From NCBI GenBank assembly GCA_029260335.1, contig JAJDDL010000453.1, positions 1-9,753 on the forward strand: 9,753 nucleotides of DNA. Reading direction: 5' to 3'. Source of the stretch: Phycisphaerales bacterium. GTDB taxonomy: Bacteria; Planctomycetota; Phycisphaerae; Phycisphaerales; UBA1924. This document shows positions 1 through 6,257 of the stretch, piece after piece. The number at the start of each line of letters is the position of its first letter. Positions within the stretch are counted from its first letter, which is position 1. The notes under the pieces were generated by a model, which worked only from the letters and a program-made list of their open reading frames with translations, had not been told where the DNA came from and did no database searches. Both the position numbers and the translations under genes were made by a program.

Positions 1-84
1 CCAGATTGTGGCGTGTCGCTCAATCTTGAGGATGCGGCTTGCTCGGGCCTCATCGCATGTCCATGGCCTCCTACGATGGCCGCA

Positions 85-621
85 ATGACCCAAGAAAGCT
101 CCAATCCAGCCCCGGCGATCGCCATCGTCGTGAGCCGCTACCACGCCTCGATCACCGATGCCCTGCTCCAGGGCGCGATCGAGACCTACGCCGAGCGGTT
201 TAGCGACCAATCTCGACTCGCGGTAATCGACGCGCCGGGGGCGTTCGAACTCCCGGTGCTCTGCGCGATTGCGGCCGACTGTGGGCTGTACGAGGGTGTG
301 GTCGCCCTCGGCTGTGTGATCAAGGGCCAGACACCCCATAACGAGCACATTTGCCGAGCGGTCGCCGATAGTCTCGCACGGGTTTCGACTGACGCGACCA
401 TCCCGGTCGGTTTCGGCGTGTTGACCTGCGACTTTATGGACCAGGCCTTGGCTCGGGCCGGGGGCGATGCGGGCAACAAGGGTCAGGAGGCGATGGCCGC
501 GACGCTCGATACGCTCGAGTCGGTCGGCGCGATCCTGGAGGCGTTGGAAGCAGAGGATCCCGGCGCGATCCGGCGGACGCTTGTTCGCCAGATTGCCAAG
601 CTCGGCGGGGAGTCGGCTTAA
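85..621 (+). CDS. ribH: 6,7-dimethyl-8-ribityllumazine synthase (lumazine synthase)
   Basis: Lumazine synthase joins 5-amino-6-ribitylaminouracil with 3,4-dihydroxy-2-butanone 4-phosphate, the penultimate step of riboflavin synthesis, in the cytoplasm, usually as a 60-mer or pentamer. Counting from the ATG at 85 (178 residues; the family is usually about 155), the signatures are in order: IAIVVSRYHASIT at 12-24 (first strand and substrate loop), PGAFELP at 51-57, GCVIKGQTPHNEHI at 76-89 with the expected catalytic His85, PVGFGVLT at 107-114, and RAGGDAGNKG at 124-133 with the phosphate-binding Arg124. The start is uncertain: ATGs at 76 and 85 are both in frame, neither has a clear Shine-Dalgarno sequence, and the frame stays open to the left edge (GTG at 13). 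I chose 85 because homology begins soon after it. The TAA stop overlaps the nusB ATG by one base. The residues after the catalytic His (N-E-H) differ from the common F/Y-E/D-Y pattern. Confidence 0.95.
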   Translation: MTQESSNPAPAIAIVVSRYHASITDALLQGAIETYAERFSDQSRLAVIDAPGAFELPVLCAIAADCGLYEGVVALGCVIKGQTPHNEHICRAVADSLARVSTDATIPVGFGVLTCDFMDQALARAGGDAGNKGQEAMAATLDTLESVGAILEALEAEDPGAIRRTLVRQIAKLGGESA

Positions 622-1079
622 TGGCGACCCCCCGCGAGATCCGACGCCTGGCCTTCCAGACGCTCTACCAGATCGACGCGCGGGGCGGTGAGGACGCGGA
701 GGTCATCCGCGAAGCGCTCGAGAACGCGACCGAGTTCACGACCAATGAACAAGAGAAGGCACTCACGCTTGCGAATGGCGCGTACGAGAATCGCAAGGAA
801 TCCGACAAGGAGATGAAGGAACTCGCCCCGGACTGGCCCGCGTATCGCCAAGCCGCGGTGGATCGGGCGATCCTTCGCTTGGCGCACTACGAGATGACCG
901 GCACTGACACAAACCCAAAGATCGTGGTCAACGAAGCGGTCGAGCTCGCGAAGCAGTTCAGCACCGACAAGTCCCCGGCGTTCATCAATGGATTGCTCGA
1001 TAAGGTCCTCAAGCGAGTCTTGCAAGCCGAGCCGCCAGTGGAGACCGAGTCTGACGCCTTGGAGGAGTCTGACGCCTGA
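621..1079 (+). CDS. nusB: Transcription antitermination protein NusB
   Basis: NusB binds the boxA sequence of nascent rRNA leaders together with ribosomal protein S10 (NusE) and helps RNA polymerase resist Rho-dependent termination. The protein has 152 residues, close to the usual 130-160, and should be all-helical. It shows the family pattern: IRRLAFQTLYQID at 7-19, VDRAILRLAHYEM at 80-92, VNEAVELAKQFSTDKSP at 103-119, and FINGLLDKVLK at 121-131. The start is fixed by overlap with the ribH stop (TAATG) and by a GGGGAG at 607-612, 8 bases upstream. The C-terminal tail after about residue 136 is acidic, not part of the fold, and contains a small repeat (SDALEESDA). The TGA stop overlaps the ftsY ATG. 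The ribH-nusB order is common in bacteria, which supports both calls. Confidence 0.95.
   Translation: MATPREIRRLAFQTLYQIDARGGEDAEVIREALENATEFTTNEQEKALTLANGAYENRKESDKEMKELAPDWPAYRQAAVDRAILRLAHYEMTGTDTNPKIVVNEAVELAKQFSTDKSPAFINGLLDKVLKRVLQAEPPVETESDALEESDA
1047..1077 (+). repeat. 13-bp direct repeat at the 3' end of nusB
   Basis: GAGTCTGACGCCT occurs at 1047-1059 and again at 1065-1077, exactly 18 bases (six codons) apart, so it encodes the repeated SDA/ESDA peptide at the NusB C-terminus. The segment between and into the second copy, GGAGGAG at 1061-1067, is also the only plausible ribosome binding site for ftsY (about 11 bases from its ATG). A small in-frame duplication that extended the NusB tail is the simplest explanation. 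Confidence 0.8.
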
Positions 1080-2002
1080 TGGGCATCTTCAAGTCCACGA
1101 TCGGCAAGCTCAAGAAGGGGCTCTCGAGGACGCGTGAGAGCTTCGCGGGCGGCCTGCGCTCATTGCTCAGCGGGCGCAAGCTCGACGATGAACTCATCAA
1201 GGACCTGGAGAGAAGGCTCATCGAGTCCGACGTGGGCGTTCAGGCCACGCGTCGGCTCATCGCGGGCATCCGTGAGGATTACAAGGCGGGCGAACTCACC
1301 AAGGGCGAGGACGTGCTCGATTACATGAAGCGCGAGCTCAAGGCGATGTGGCCCGAGGCCGACCGGACCTTGCACGAAGCAAGCGAGGGCCCCACTGTCA
1401 TCCTGGTCACGGGCATCAACGGCGTCGGCAAGACCACCAGCATCGCCAAGCTCTGCAAAGCCCTGCGCGATGAGGACAGAACCGTGCTGCTTGGCGCGTG
1501 CGACACATTCCGCGCCGGGGCTGTTCGGCAACTGGAGATCTGGGCCGAGCGTCTGGGCGTCGAAGTGGTCAAGGGCCAGCAGGGCGGGGATCCGGCTGCG
1601 GTCGCGTTCGATGCGTGCACCGCCGCGGTTTCTCGCGGCATGGACGTGCTCATTCTCGATACCGCCGGGCGTCTGCACACCCAGGACCCGCTCATGCGTC
1701 AGCTTGAGAAGATCGGCAAGGTCATCGACCGCCAGATCCCAGGTGGGCCTCACGAGGTGCTGCTCGTGCTCGACGCGACGAGCGGTCAGAATGCGCTGCG
1801 CCAAGCCGAGGAGTTTCAGAAGAGCGCGGGCGTCACCGGCATCTTCCTGTCCAAGCTCGACGGCACCGCCAAGGGCGGCATCGTCATCGCAATCCGCGAG
1901 TCGGTCGACATCCCCGTGAAGTTTGTGGGTGTGGGCGAAACGCCGAGCGACGTTGAGCCGTTCGATCCGGATACGTTCATCGAGGCGATGTTCAGCGAAT
2001 AG
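1079..2002 (+). CDS. ftsY: Signal recognition particle receptor FtsY (SRP GTPase)
   Basis: FtsY is the membrane-associated receptor for the signal recognition particle. It forms a reciprocal GTPase pair with Ffh and hands ribosomes making membrane proteins to SecYEG. The 307-residue protein is a minimal N-G form: it lacks the long acidic A domain of the E. coli protein and begins with a basic amphipathic helix (residues 1-30) suited to lipid contact. The N domain covers about 30-100. G-domain motifs are GINGVGKTT (112-120, P loop), DTFRAGAVRQLE (142-153, insertion box), DTAGR (194-198, G3), SKLDGTAKGG (258-267; G4 plus closing loop), GVGE (284-287) and the C-terminal DVEPFDPDTFIEAMF (291-305). 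The DTFRAGAVRQLE and GVGE motifs, with the FtsY-type N-terminus and no M domain, separate it from Ffh. The ATG overlaps the nusB stop, suggesting translational coupling. It converges with fliS, 22 bases away. Confidence 0.97.
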   Translation: MGIFKSTIGKLKKGLSRTRESFAGGLRSLLSGRKLDDELIKDLERRLIESDVGVQATRRLIAGIREDYKAGELTKGEDVLDYMKRELKAMWPEADRTLHEASEGPTVILVTGINGVGKTTSIAKLCKALRDEDRTVLLGACDTFRAGAVRQLEIWAERLGVEVVKGQQGGDPAAVAFDACTAAVSRGMDVLILDTAGRLHTQDPLMRQLEKIGKVIDRQIPGGPHEVLLVLDATSGQNALRQAEEFQKSAGVTGIFLSKLDGTAKGGIVIAIRESVDIPVKFVGVGETPSDVEPFDPDTFIEAMFSE

Positions 2003-2006
2003 ATGA

Positions 2007-2021
2007 ACCGCTCCGCGCGGT
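2007..2021. terminator. Possible shared terminator hairpin between convergent ftsY and fliS
   Basis: The 22-base gap between the convergent ftsY and fliS stops holds ACCGC-TCCGC-GCGGT, a 5-bp GC-rich stem with a 5-base loop, at 2007-2021. It would form in RNA from either strand. There is no T tract on either side, so it is not a classical intrinsic terminator, and the stem is short enough to occur by chance in GC-rich DNA. Confidence 0.3.
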
Positions 2022-2024
2022 CGC

Positions 2025-2522
2025 TCAGGCCTCGAAACTCAGACCCGTACCACCGGCTGGCACCGCGTTGAGAGCCTCGGCGTCGGGACTTGCGGCCAAT
2101 CGCGTGGAGTCCGAGTTCCGCTCGCTTGCGAGCTTGTCCATGAGCAGGACCCAGGTCTGACGCTCGTACTCGAGCACTTCGATGACCTTGTCCAAACGCA
2201 TGGTGTCCCGCTCGATGCCGAGCGCCATCAGCTCGCGATAAAGGAACGCGTAGACCGAGCGGACCTGGTCGGCCAGTTCCGGATCGGGCTGATCGCGAAT
2301 GGTAGTCAGCAGCTCGGAGACGATCGCGCGGCACTGGGAGATGCCGCTGACCGCGCCCTCGACATCCCCGCTCGCGATCGCGGTCTTGCCCTGGGTGGCG
2401 AATCGAATGGACCCGTCCAGGAGCATCAGGCGCAACTCTTGCGGAGTAGCGGTCATGACGCGCATCCGGAGATACTCGTCGGTGGCTTTCTGGCTCGCGT
2501 TCTGTTGGGTATAGGTACTCAT
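2025..2522 (-). CDS. fliS: Flagellar export chaperone FliS
   Basis: FliS binds the C-terminal end of flagellin in the cytoplasm, prevents early polymerisation and delivers it to the flagellar export gate. The 165-residue protein is somewhat longer than the usual 120-140. The family pattern is clear: an N-terminal YLRMRVMTATPQELRLMLLD segment at about 17-36 (family: V-x-T-A-S/T-P-x-x-L-x-x-M-L-x-D-G), a helix with CRAIVSELL, then LYRELMALGIERD and a final helix with an aromatic ETW-like position (YERQTWVLLMDKL). The last 30 residues (about 136-165) form a low-complexity tail outside the four-helix fold. The ATG at 2522 is secure: an in-frame TGA lies eight codons upstream (2544-2546) with no other start between. 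No good Shine-Dalgarno sequence precedes it, so translation may depend on the upstream fliD, whose stop is 45 bases away. It is the second gene of a fliD-fliS operon. Confidence 0.9.
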   Translation of the reverse strand: MSTYTQQNASQKATDEYLRMRVMTATPQELRLMLLDGSIRFATQGKTAIASGDVEGAVSGISQCRAIVSELLTTIRDQPDPELADQVRSVYAFLYRELMALGIERDTMRLDKVIEVLEYERQTWVLLMDKLASERNSDSTRLAASPDAEALNAVPAGGTGLSFEA

Positions 2523-2567
2523 GCGACCGCTTGTATCGGTTAGTCAATCTGCCTTCTTAATCGTGCC

Positions 2568-5456
2568 CTAGCCGAGTTGCTGAATAGAGGCCGACTGACT
2601 CTGGAGCAAAGCGATTGTCTGTTCCATCGCGAGGAACGAGCGCGTCAGAGTTTCCCTCTTTCGCGCCAGGCGAATATCAAACGCCTCGATCCGCCCTTCC
2701 TGGACCTCGATCTGCGTGTCCAGGGTCTTTTTGCGCGTCGTCAGGACGCCGTCGATCGAATCGACATAGTCCTTGGCGAGTTCTTCCAACATGCCTGGAA
2801 TGCCCAGTGCGCTGAACTCGTCGTCGGTGTTTGTGTTCAACACCCTGATGCCCGGGGCGACCTCGATGTACTCCTCGCGCTTCTCAAGGTCTCGAGTCTC
2901 AAAGAGAGCGGCGACCGATTCATAATCCTCGTCCATCGCCGTGCGTAGGCGATCCTCGTTGATCTCGAGCTTGCCGCCCTCGCCCACCGTGATCCCGACG
3001 TCGAGCAGCCGCGTGTATTGCCCGGTCAGCCCCTTGGCTTCCCCTTGGACGAGGTTGTTCAAAGCCTGCTTGAGCCGCAGCGCCGTGGAGTCGCCTAGCA
3101 ACACGCCCCGCTCTTCGGTCTCGGTGACGAATCGAGTCTGGAAGTCAATCCGCTCCAGTAGCGTGTTGTAGCTCTCTACGAACGACTGGATCTCGCTCTC
3201 GACTCGCTCGCTGTCTCGGCTGACGGTCAGGGTGACCGGGTCCTCGCTTGCGCTGACCAGATCGATCGAGACGCCCTGGATCACGTCGTCGAGCGTGTTC
3301 GTGCTGCTCGTGAGGAGCACGCCCTTGGCCGGGTCGTTGGAGCCGTAGAAGACGCGGGCGTCTTCACCCCGCTCCAACACGCTCAGGCCCAGATCAAACC
3401 CCTTGGTATCGAGCACGAAGCGGCCCTCGCGTCCGCTCGCACGCGAGACGATGCTCAGCCGGTAAGGCGTGCCGCCCGAGCCATCGTTGATGATCGACGC
3501 GGTTGCCTGGCCCCCGGCGTCGTTGATCTTGAGCACAAGATCATCGAGCGTATCGCCCGCTTCAAACGTGACCTCGGTCTCCTGCGACCCATTGATGAAG
3601 TTGTCGGCGTCGGTCCCCGATGCCTCACCTTCAATACCCAGATTGGACGCGACCGAACCGGTCTCATCCGAAACGCGGATCGCGAGCGATCCGGCCGGGA
3701 AATCCGGATCCTCGGTGATCACGATGCCATCGCCCGAATCGTTGACGGCGGCCTTGACGCGAACACCTTGTGCCGAGGCCAGTGAGTTGATCTCGTTGAT
3801 GAGCTGATTGACGGTCTTGGTGTCTGTGCCGATCTCGATGGTGGCGGTCACGCCATTGCCATCGGTGACAGTAAACGTGCCGACGCCGGCGCCTCGGCCG
3901 TTGTTGAACTCGCTCAGCGAGGTCGAGAGCGTGATGTACGCGTGCTCGAGATCCCCGCCGCGAAGCGAGTCTTCGGCGACACCGAGGACATCGGTTGCAA
4001 TTTGCAGCGAGTCCGCGCCGTCTCCGGTCACGATGAGGTTGCTCAAGCCCGAGGTCGTGTCGTTGAGCTGCAGCCCGGTGCCGGCGTCGTTGAGCGACGC
4101 GACGACCTTGCCCGCGTTGGTCGGATCGTCGTTGATGGTGTTCAGAATATCGCTGATTGTCTCGGCACCGGAGACGTCGAGGTTGATGACGGTCCCGTCG
4201 CGCGCGGTGATCGTCATGAGGCCATCACCAGCGGTGAGCCCCGCGCCGCCGTTGAGATTGCGTACGAGGGTGCCGTTGAGATCGGCGATGAGCCTGCCGC
4301 CTGAGACAAGCGTGGTGGCGTCGTAGGTGCCCGAGTCGAAGCCGAGATCCGAAGCGGTGGTGCCGCCGTCGTGCTCCTCAAACTCAATATCCACCGCTTC
4401 GCTACTGGTGACCTCGATGCGTCCATCGCTGCCGACTTGGGCGGTCAAGATCGCATCGGGAAGGTTGACATTGGCGGCCAGATCGGCCTCGATCTCATCG
4501 AGAGCGGCGTTCATGCGATCGACCACGGCGCCGATGGTTGTGGCCGGGCCCTCCAGAAGCGTCAGGTCGGTGTCGTAGATTCCACCGATGTTGACGGTCG
4601 CGCTTTCGACTCCGTTGACCGCATCCCCGACATTGATCGTGAAATCAAAGCGGCTGTCTCCGACCGAGTCGCTTACGAACACGCCATTGCCATCGTTGAG
4701 TTGGCTGAGCAGGCTTGAGCTGGTAAGCACGTAGGCATCGGCACCCTCGACCACGTCGACACTCGCGTCGTTGTCGGTCGTCAGCCCGAGATCTGTCGCC
4801 GTGGTCGAGCCCAGAGCGTTGTCGATCGAGAGTGTCTGGCCCGAGCCGGCGCGCACGACAAAGTGCCCGTCTGCGACCGTTGCGCTCACGTCGATGCCCG
4901 CGCCGTTGAACGCGTCCAGCACGTCCTGCACGGTCGCGACGCGCGAGAGGTCGATCTCGGTGTCCTCGCCGTCGAGGGTGACTTTGATCTTGCCCCGGCT
5001 GATGCCGTCGCCGCCGTTGAATGCCGCGAGCTCGATATCTCGATCGAGCCTGGCGTCCGCGGACTCGAACGTGAACGAGTCGGCTCCGATGGGAGAAATA
5101 TCCCGATCGGCAAAGCCGTTGGAGAGCAGTTGGCGGGTTGTCACCAATCGGTCGACCACGAAGTCGTAAGCCCCGGGGACCGCCGACGTCCCGGCTGTCG
5201 CGCGCAGGACGTCTTCGTTGGAGCTCACGGATCGATTGCTGCTGAAGATGTTGTTGAGACGGAAGTTGGAGGCCGCCGAGCGAATGGAGCCCAGGCGTGA
5301 GTTCAGATCGAGATACGCCGATTGCTGGATCTGCAGTTCGGCAATCCGGCGCTGCATGAGCAGCCTCGGCCGCGATTCCACGGCGAGCAACTGCTCGATG
5401 AGCGTGCCGGTGTCGATGCCGCTGAAAATTCCAACGCCTGAAGTGATACCACCCAT
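2568..5456 (-). CDS. fliD: Flagellar filament cap protein FliD (hook-associated protein 2), expanded
   Basis: FliD forms the cap at the growing tip of the flagellar filament and helps flagellin subunits fold into place. Using the ATG at 5456 the protein has 962 residues, against roughly 450-600 in most bacteria. The N-terminal FliD_N domain is at about 5-110 (GIFSGIDTGTLIEQLLAVES at 9-28, then a coiled-coil stretch with SRPRLLMQRRIAELQ). The FliD_C domain covers about 715-962 (SFVESYNTLLERIDFQTRF at 758-776, GVLLGDSTALRLKQAL at 784-799) and ends with a long coiled coil and the typical FLAMEQTIALLQSQSA at 941-956. Between them, about 141-692, lie five diverged repeats related to the flagellin hook IN motif. 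The start is set by GGAGGT at 5461-5466, 4 bases before the ATG; a TTG at 5468 is also in frame but lies within the binding site. No signal peptide is expected: it leaves by the flagellar export machine. fliS follows 45 bases downstream. Confidence 0.95.
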   Translation of the reverse strand: MGGITSGVGIFSGIDTGTLIEQLLAVESRPRLLMQRRIAELQIQQSAYLDLNSRLGSIRSAASNFRLNNIFSSNRSVSSNEDVLRATAGTSAVPGAYDFVVDRLVTTRQLLSNGFADRDISPIGADSFTFESADARLDRDIELAAFNGGDGISRGKIKVTLDGEDTEIDLSRVATVQDVLDAFNGAGIDVSATVADGHFVVRAGSGQTLSIDNALGSTTATDLGLTTDNDASVDVVEGADAYVLTSSSLLSQLNDGNGVFVSDSVGDSRFDFTINVGDAVNGVESATVNIGGIYDTDLTLLEGPATTIGAVVDRMNAALDEIEADLAANVNLPDAILTAQVGSDGRIEVTSSEAVDIEFEEHDGGTTASDLGFDSGTYDATTLVSGGRLIADLNGTLVRNLNGGAGLTAGDGLMTITARDGTVINLDVSGAETISDILNTINDDPTNAGKVVASLNDAGTGLQLNDTTSGLSNLIVTGDGADSLQIATDVLGVAEDSLRGGDLEHAYITLSTSLSEFNNGRGAGVGTFTVTDGNGVTATIEIGTDTKTVNQLINEINSLASAQGVRVKAAVNDSGDGIVITEDPDFPAGSLAIRVSDETGSVASNLGIEGEASGTDADNFINGSQETEVTFEAGDTLDDLVLKINDAGGQATASIINDGSGGTPYRLSIVSRASGREGRFVLDTKGFDLGLSVLERGEDARVFYGSNDPAKGVLLTSSTNTLDDVIQGVSIDLVSASEDPVTLTVSRDSERVESEIQSFVESYNTLLERIDFQTRFVTETEERGVLLGDSTALRLKQALNNLVQGEAKGLTGQYTRLLDVGITVGEGGKLEINEDRLRTAMDEDYESVAALFETRDLEKREEYIEVAPGIRVLNTNTDDEFSALGIPGMLEELAKDYVDSIDGVLTTRKKTLDTQIEVQEGRIEAFDIRLARKRETLTRSFLAMEQTIALLQSQSASIQQLG
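3381..5036 (-). repeat. Five diverged hook-IN-type modules inside FliD
   Basis: The middle of FliD reads as a tandem series of modules of about 75-130 residues. Approximate positions in the 962-residue protein are 141-225, 245-373, 397-493, 511-609 and a shorter 620-692. Each tends to begin with L-x-x-(F/L)-N-x-G-x-G, as in LAAFNGGDGI (143-152), LLSQLNDGNGV (249-259), LVRNLNGGAGL (397-407) and SLSEFNNGRGAG (513-524). A short beta-rich stretch follows, then a T-(V/I)-x-x-(V/L/I)-(V/L/I)-x-x-(I/F)-N helix (TVQDVLDAFN, TIGAVVDRMN, TISDILNTIN, TVNQLINEIN, TLDDLVLKIN), then strands. Modules 1, 2 and 4 end in A/S-x-(D/N)-L-G-(L/F/I); module 3 ends in LGV. The repeats were recognised by eye at protein level and are too diverged to show as DNA repeats. 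Confidence 0.8.
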
Positions 5457-5460
5457 ACCG

Positions 5461-5466
5461 ACCTCC
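5461..5466 (-). promoter_or_regulatory. Ribosome binding site of fliD
   Basis: On the minus strand GGAGGT lies 4 bases before the ATG at 5456. This strong match decides the start of fliD in favour of that ATG over the TTG at 5468, which falls within it on the upstream side. Confidence 0.85.
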
Positions 5467-5497
5467 AACCCACTAATCAGGGGGTTCTTCGGGTCTG

Positions 5498-5505
5498 ATA
5501 TCGGC
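5498..5505 (-). promoter_or_regulatory. Candidate flagellar sigma-28 -10 element upstream of fliD
   Basis: On the minus strand GCCGATAT at 5498-5505 matches 7 of 8 bases of the flagellar sigma factor (FliA, sigma-28) -10 consensus GCCGATAA. It would place a transcription start about 30-40 bases before the fliD ATG, a natural distance. Against it, no TAAA lies at the usual 15-base spacing; the only resemblance is TCAAAC at 5515-5520, which is too close. The rest of the 136-base divergent region (5457-5592) shows no convincing promoter for the plus-strand gene. Confidence 0.3.
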
Positions 5506-5592
5506 TCGATGGCCGTTTGAGTCCCGAGATAGATGAACGATCGGCGATGGGGTGCGTAACCTGATCACCCGCTGAGACCGATAGGAGTCCCC

Positions 5593-6201
5593 ATGGGAAG
5601 GCAGAGCACCCTCAACCGCACAGCAATCGGTGTCCTCACTGGGCTTACCGTCGGCTCCCTGATATGGGGCTTTTCACTCGCTCTGCGAGGATCTCAGGCC
5701 AACTGGGGCCTGATCGGCTTCGAGTTGGTCATTTTGAGCTCGGCCGTCTTCGGCGTGCTCCTGGCTTTGGGGCGGCTTGCCTATGCCAGGGGTCTGAGCC
5801 TTATCTGTATCGCGGGGTGCGTGTTCGTGAGCGCAGGGCTTGGACTTGTGGCACTTGGACTCGGCCCCGGAGAGGTCTTGCGGCATCCGCTGTTTCTCTT
5901 GCGACTCGCGTTGGTTGGCGGGTTCACGGTCCTTGCGGTGCTCGCGACTCTGGGATCAGATACCGAGGCGTGGAAGAGGCTCATGCAAGGCGGGATCCTG
6001 AGCGTTCTGAGCGTGGGGCTCATCGCGGGCGGGTTTGCGACAAAGTCGTTCTGGCTCTCCGGTGGACGATTCCTCCAGATGCTGCTTCTGGTTGTCTCGC
6101 TCTTGCTCCTGACAGCTCTTGGCGGCGCGTTCTGCGTCGGCGTCCACCTGATTATCCGGGCGTTTGAGCTTGCCAAGGGCCCCTCGCAGCCCACCAGCTA
6201 G
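5593..6201 (+). CDS. Six-helix integral membrane protein of unknown function
   Basis: I do not recognise this 202-residue protein. It is very hydrophobic, with six likely membrane segments at about 11-30, 38-60, 68-90, 99-120, 132-150 and 160-188, joined by short loops, and a small hydrophilic C-terminus (FELAKGPSQPTS). The basic N-terminus (MGRQSTLNR) suggests that it faces the cytoplasm, which with six helices would put the C-terminus there too. No catalytic or transport motif stands out. The start is well supported: AGGAG at 5583-5587 lies 5 bases before the ATG. It is divergent from fliD and followed 56 bases later by a membrane-anchored DUF4230-like gene on the same strand, so the two may be an operon, with an inverted repeat in the gap. 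It is a real gene by coding pattern and start site; its role is unknown. Confidence 0.8.
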   Translation: MGRQSTLNRTAIGVLTGLTVGSLIWGFSLALRGSQANWGLIGFELVILSSAVFGVLLALGRLAYARGLSLICIAGCVFVSAGLGLVALGLGPGEVLRHPLFLLRLALVGGFTVLAVLATLGSDTEAWKRLMQGGILSVLSVGLIAGGFATKSFWLSGGRFLQMLLLVVSLLLLTALGGAFCVGVHLIIRAFELAKGPSQPTS

Positions 6202-6246
6202 GGAAATCTCCAGGCCTGAAATCCGAATAAACGCCTGGACCCCTAG
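6198..6246. repeat. Nested inverted repeat filling the gap between two plus-strand genes
   Basis: Two arm pairs face each other around one loop: outer CTAGGG (6198-6203) with CCCTAG (6241-6246), and inner TCCAGGC (6209-6215) with GCCTGGA (6233-6239). They enclose a 17-base loop and are separated by a lopsided internal loop (5 bases against 1). The outer left arm contains the TAG stop of the membrane protein gene, and the outer right arm ends one base before the GGAGG (6248-6252) of the next gene. There is no T tract. It could be an RNA stability or attenuation structure, a weak terminator, or a protein-binding site. Confidence 0.6.
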
Positions 6247-6257
6247 CGGAGGCACAC

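Noticed and set aside
1160..1804. Minus-strand open frame (214 codons) opposite ftsY
   Set aside because: The opposite strand encodes complete FtsY GTPase motifs; the antisense product resembles nothing and is explained by GC bias.
1816..2547. Minus-strand open frame (243 codons) overlapping fliS and the end of ftsY
   Set aside because: It overlaps fliS in another frame, is Arg/Ser/His-rich with low-complexity composition, and fliS in the competing frame has clear family motifs.
3808..4326. Plus-strand open frames opposite fliD (172 and 120 codons)
   Set aside because: They are antisense shadows of the well-supported fliD, Ser/Pro/Val-rich without recognisable domains or ribosome binding sites.
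5467..5486. Small inverted repeat AACCC...GGGTT just upstream of the fliD binding site
   Set aside because: Only 5 bp per arm around a 10-base centre, easily expected by chance; not enough to call an operator.
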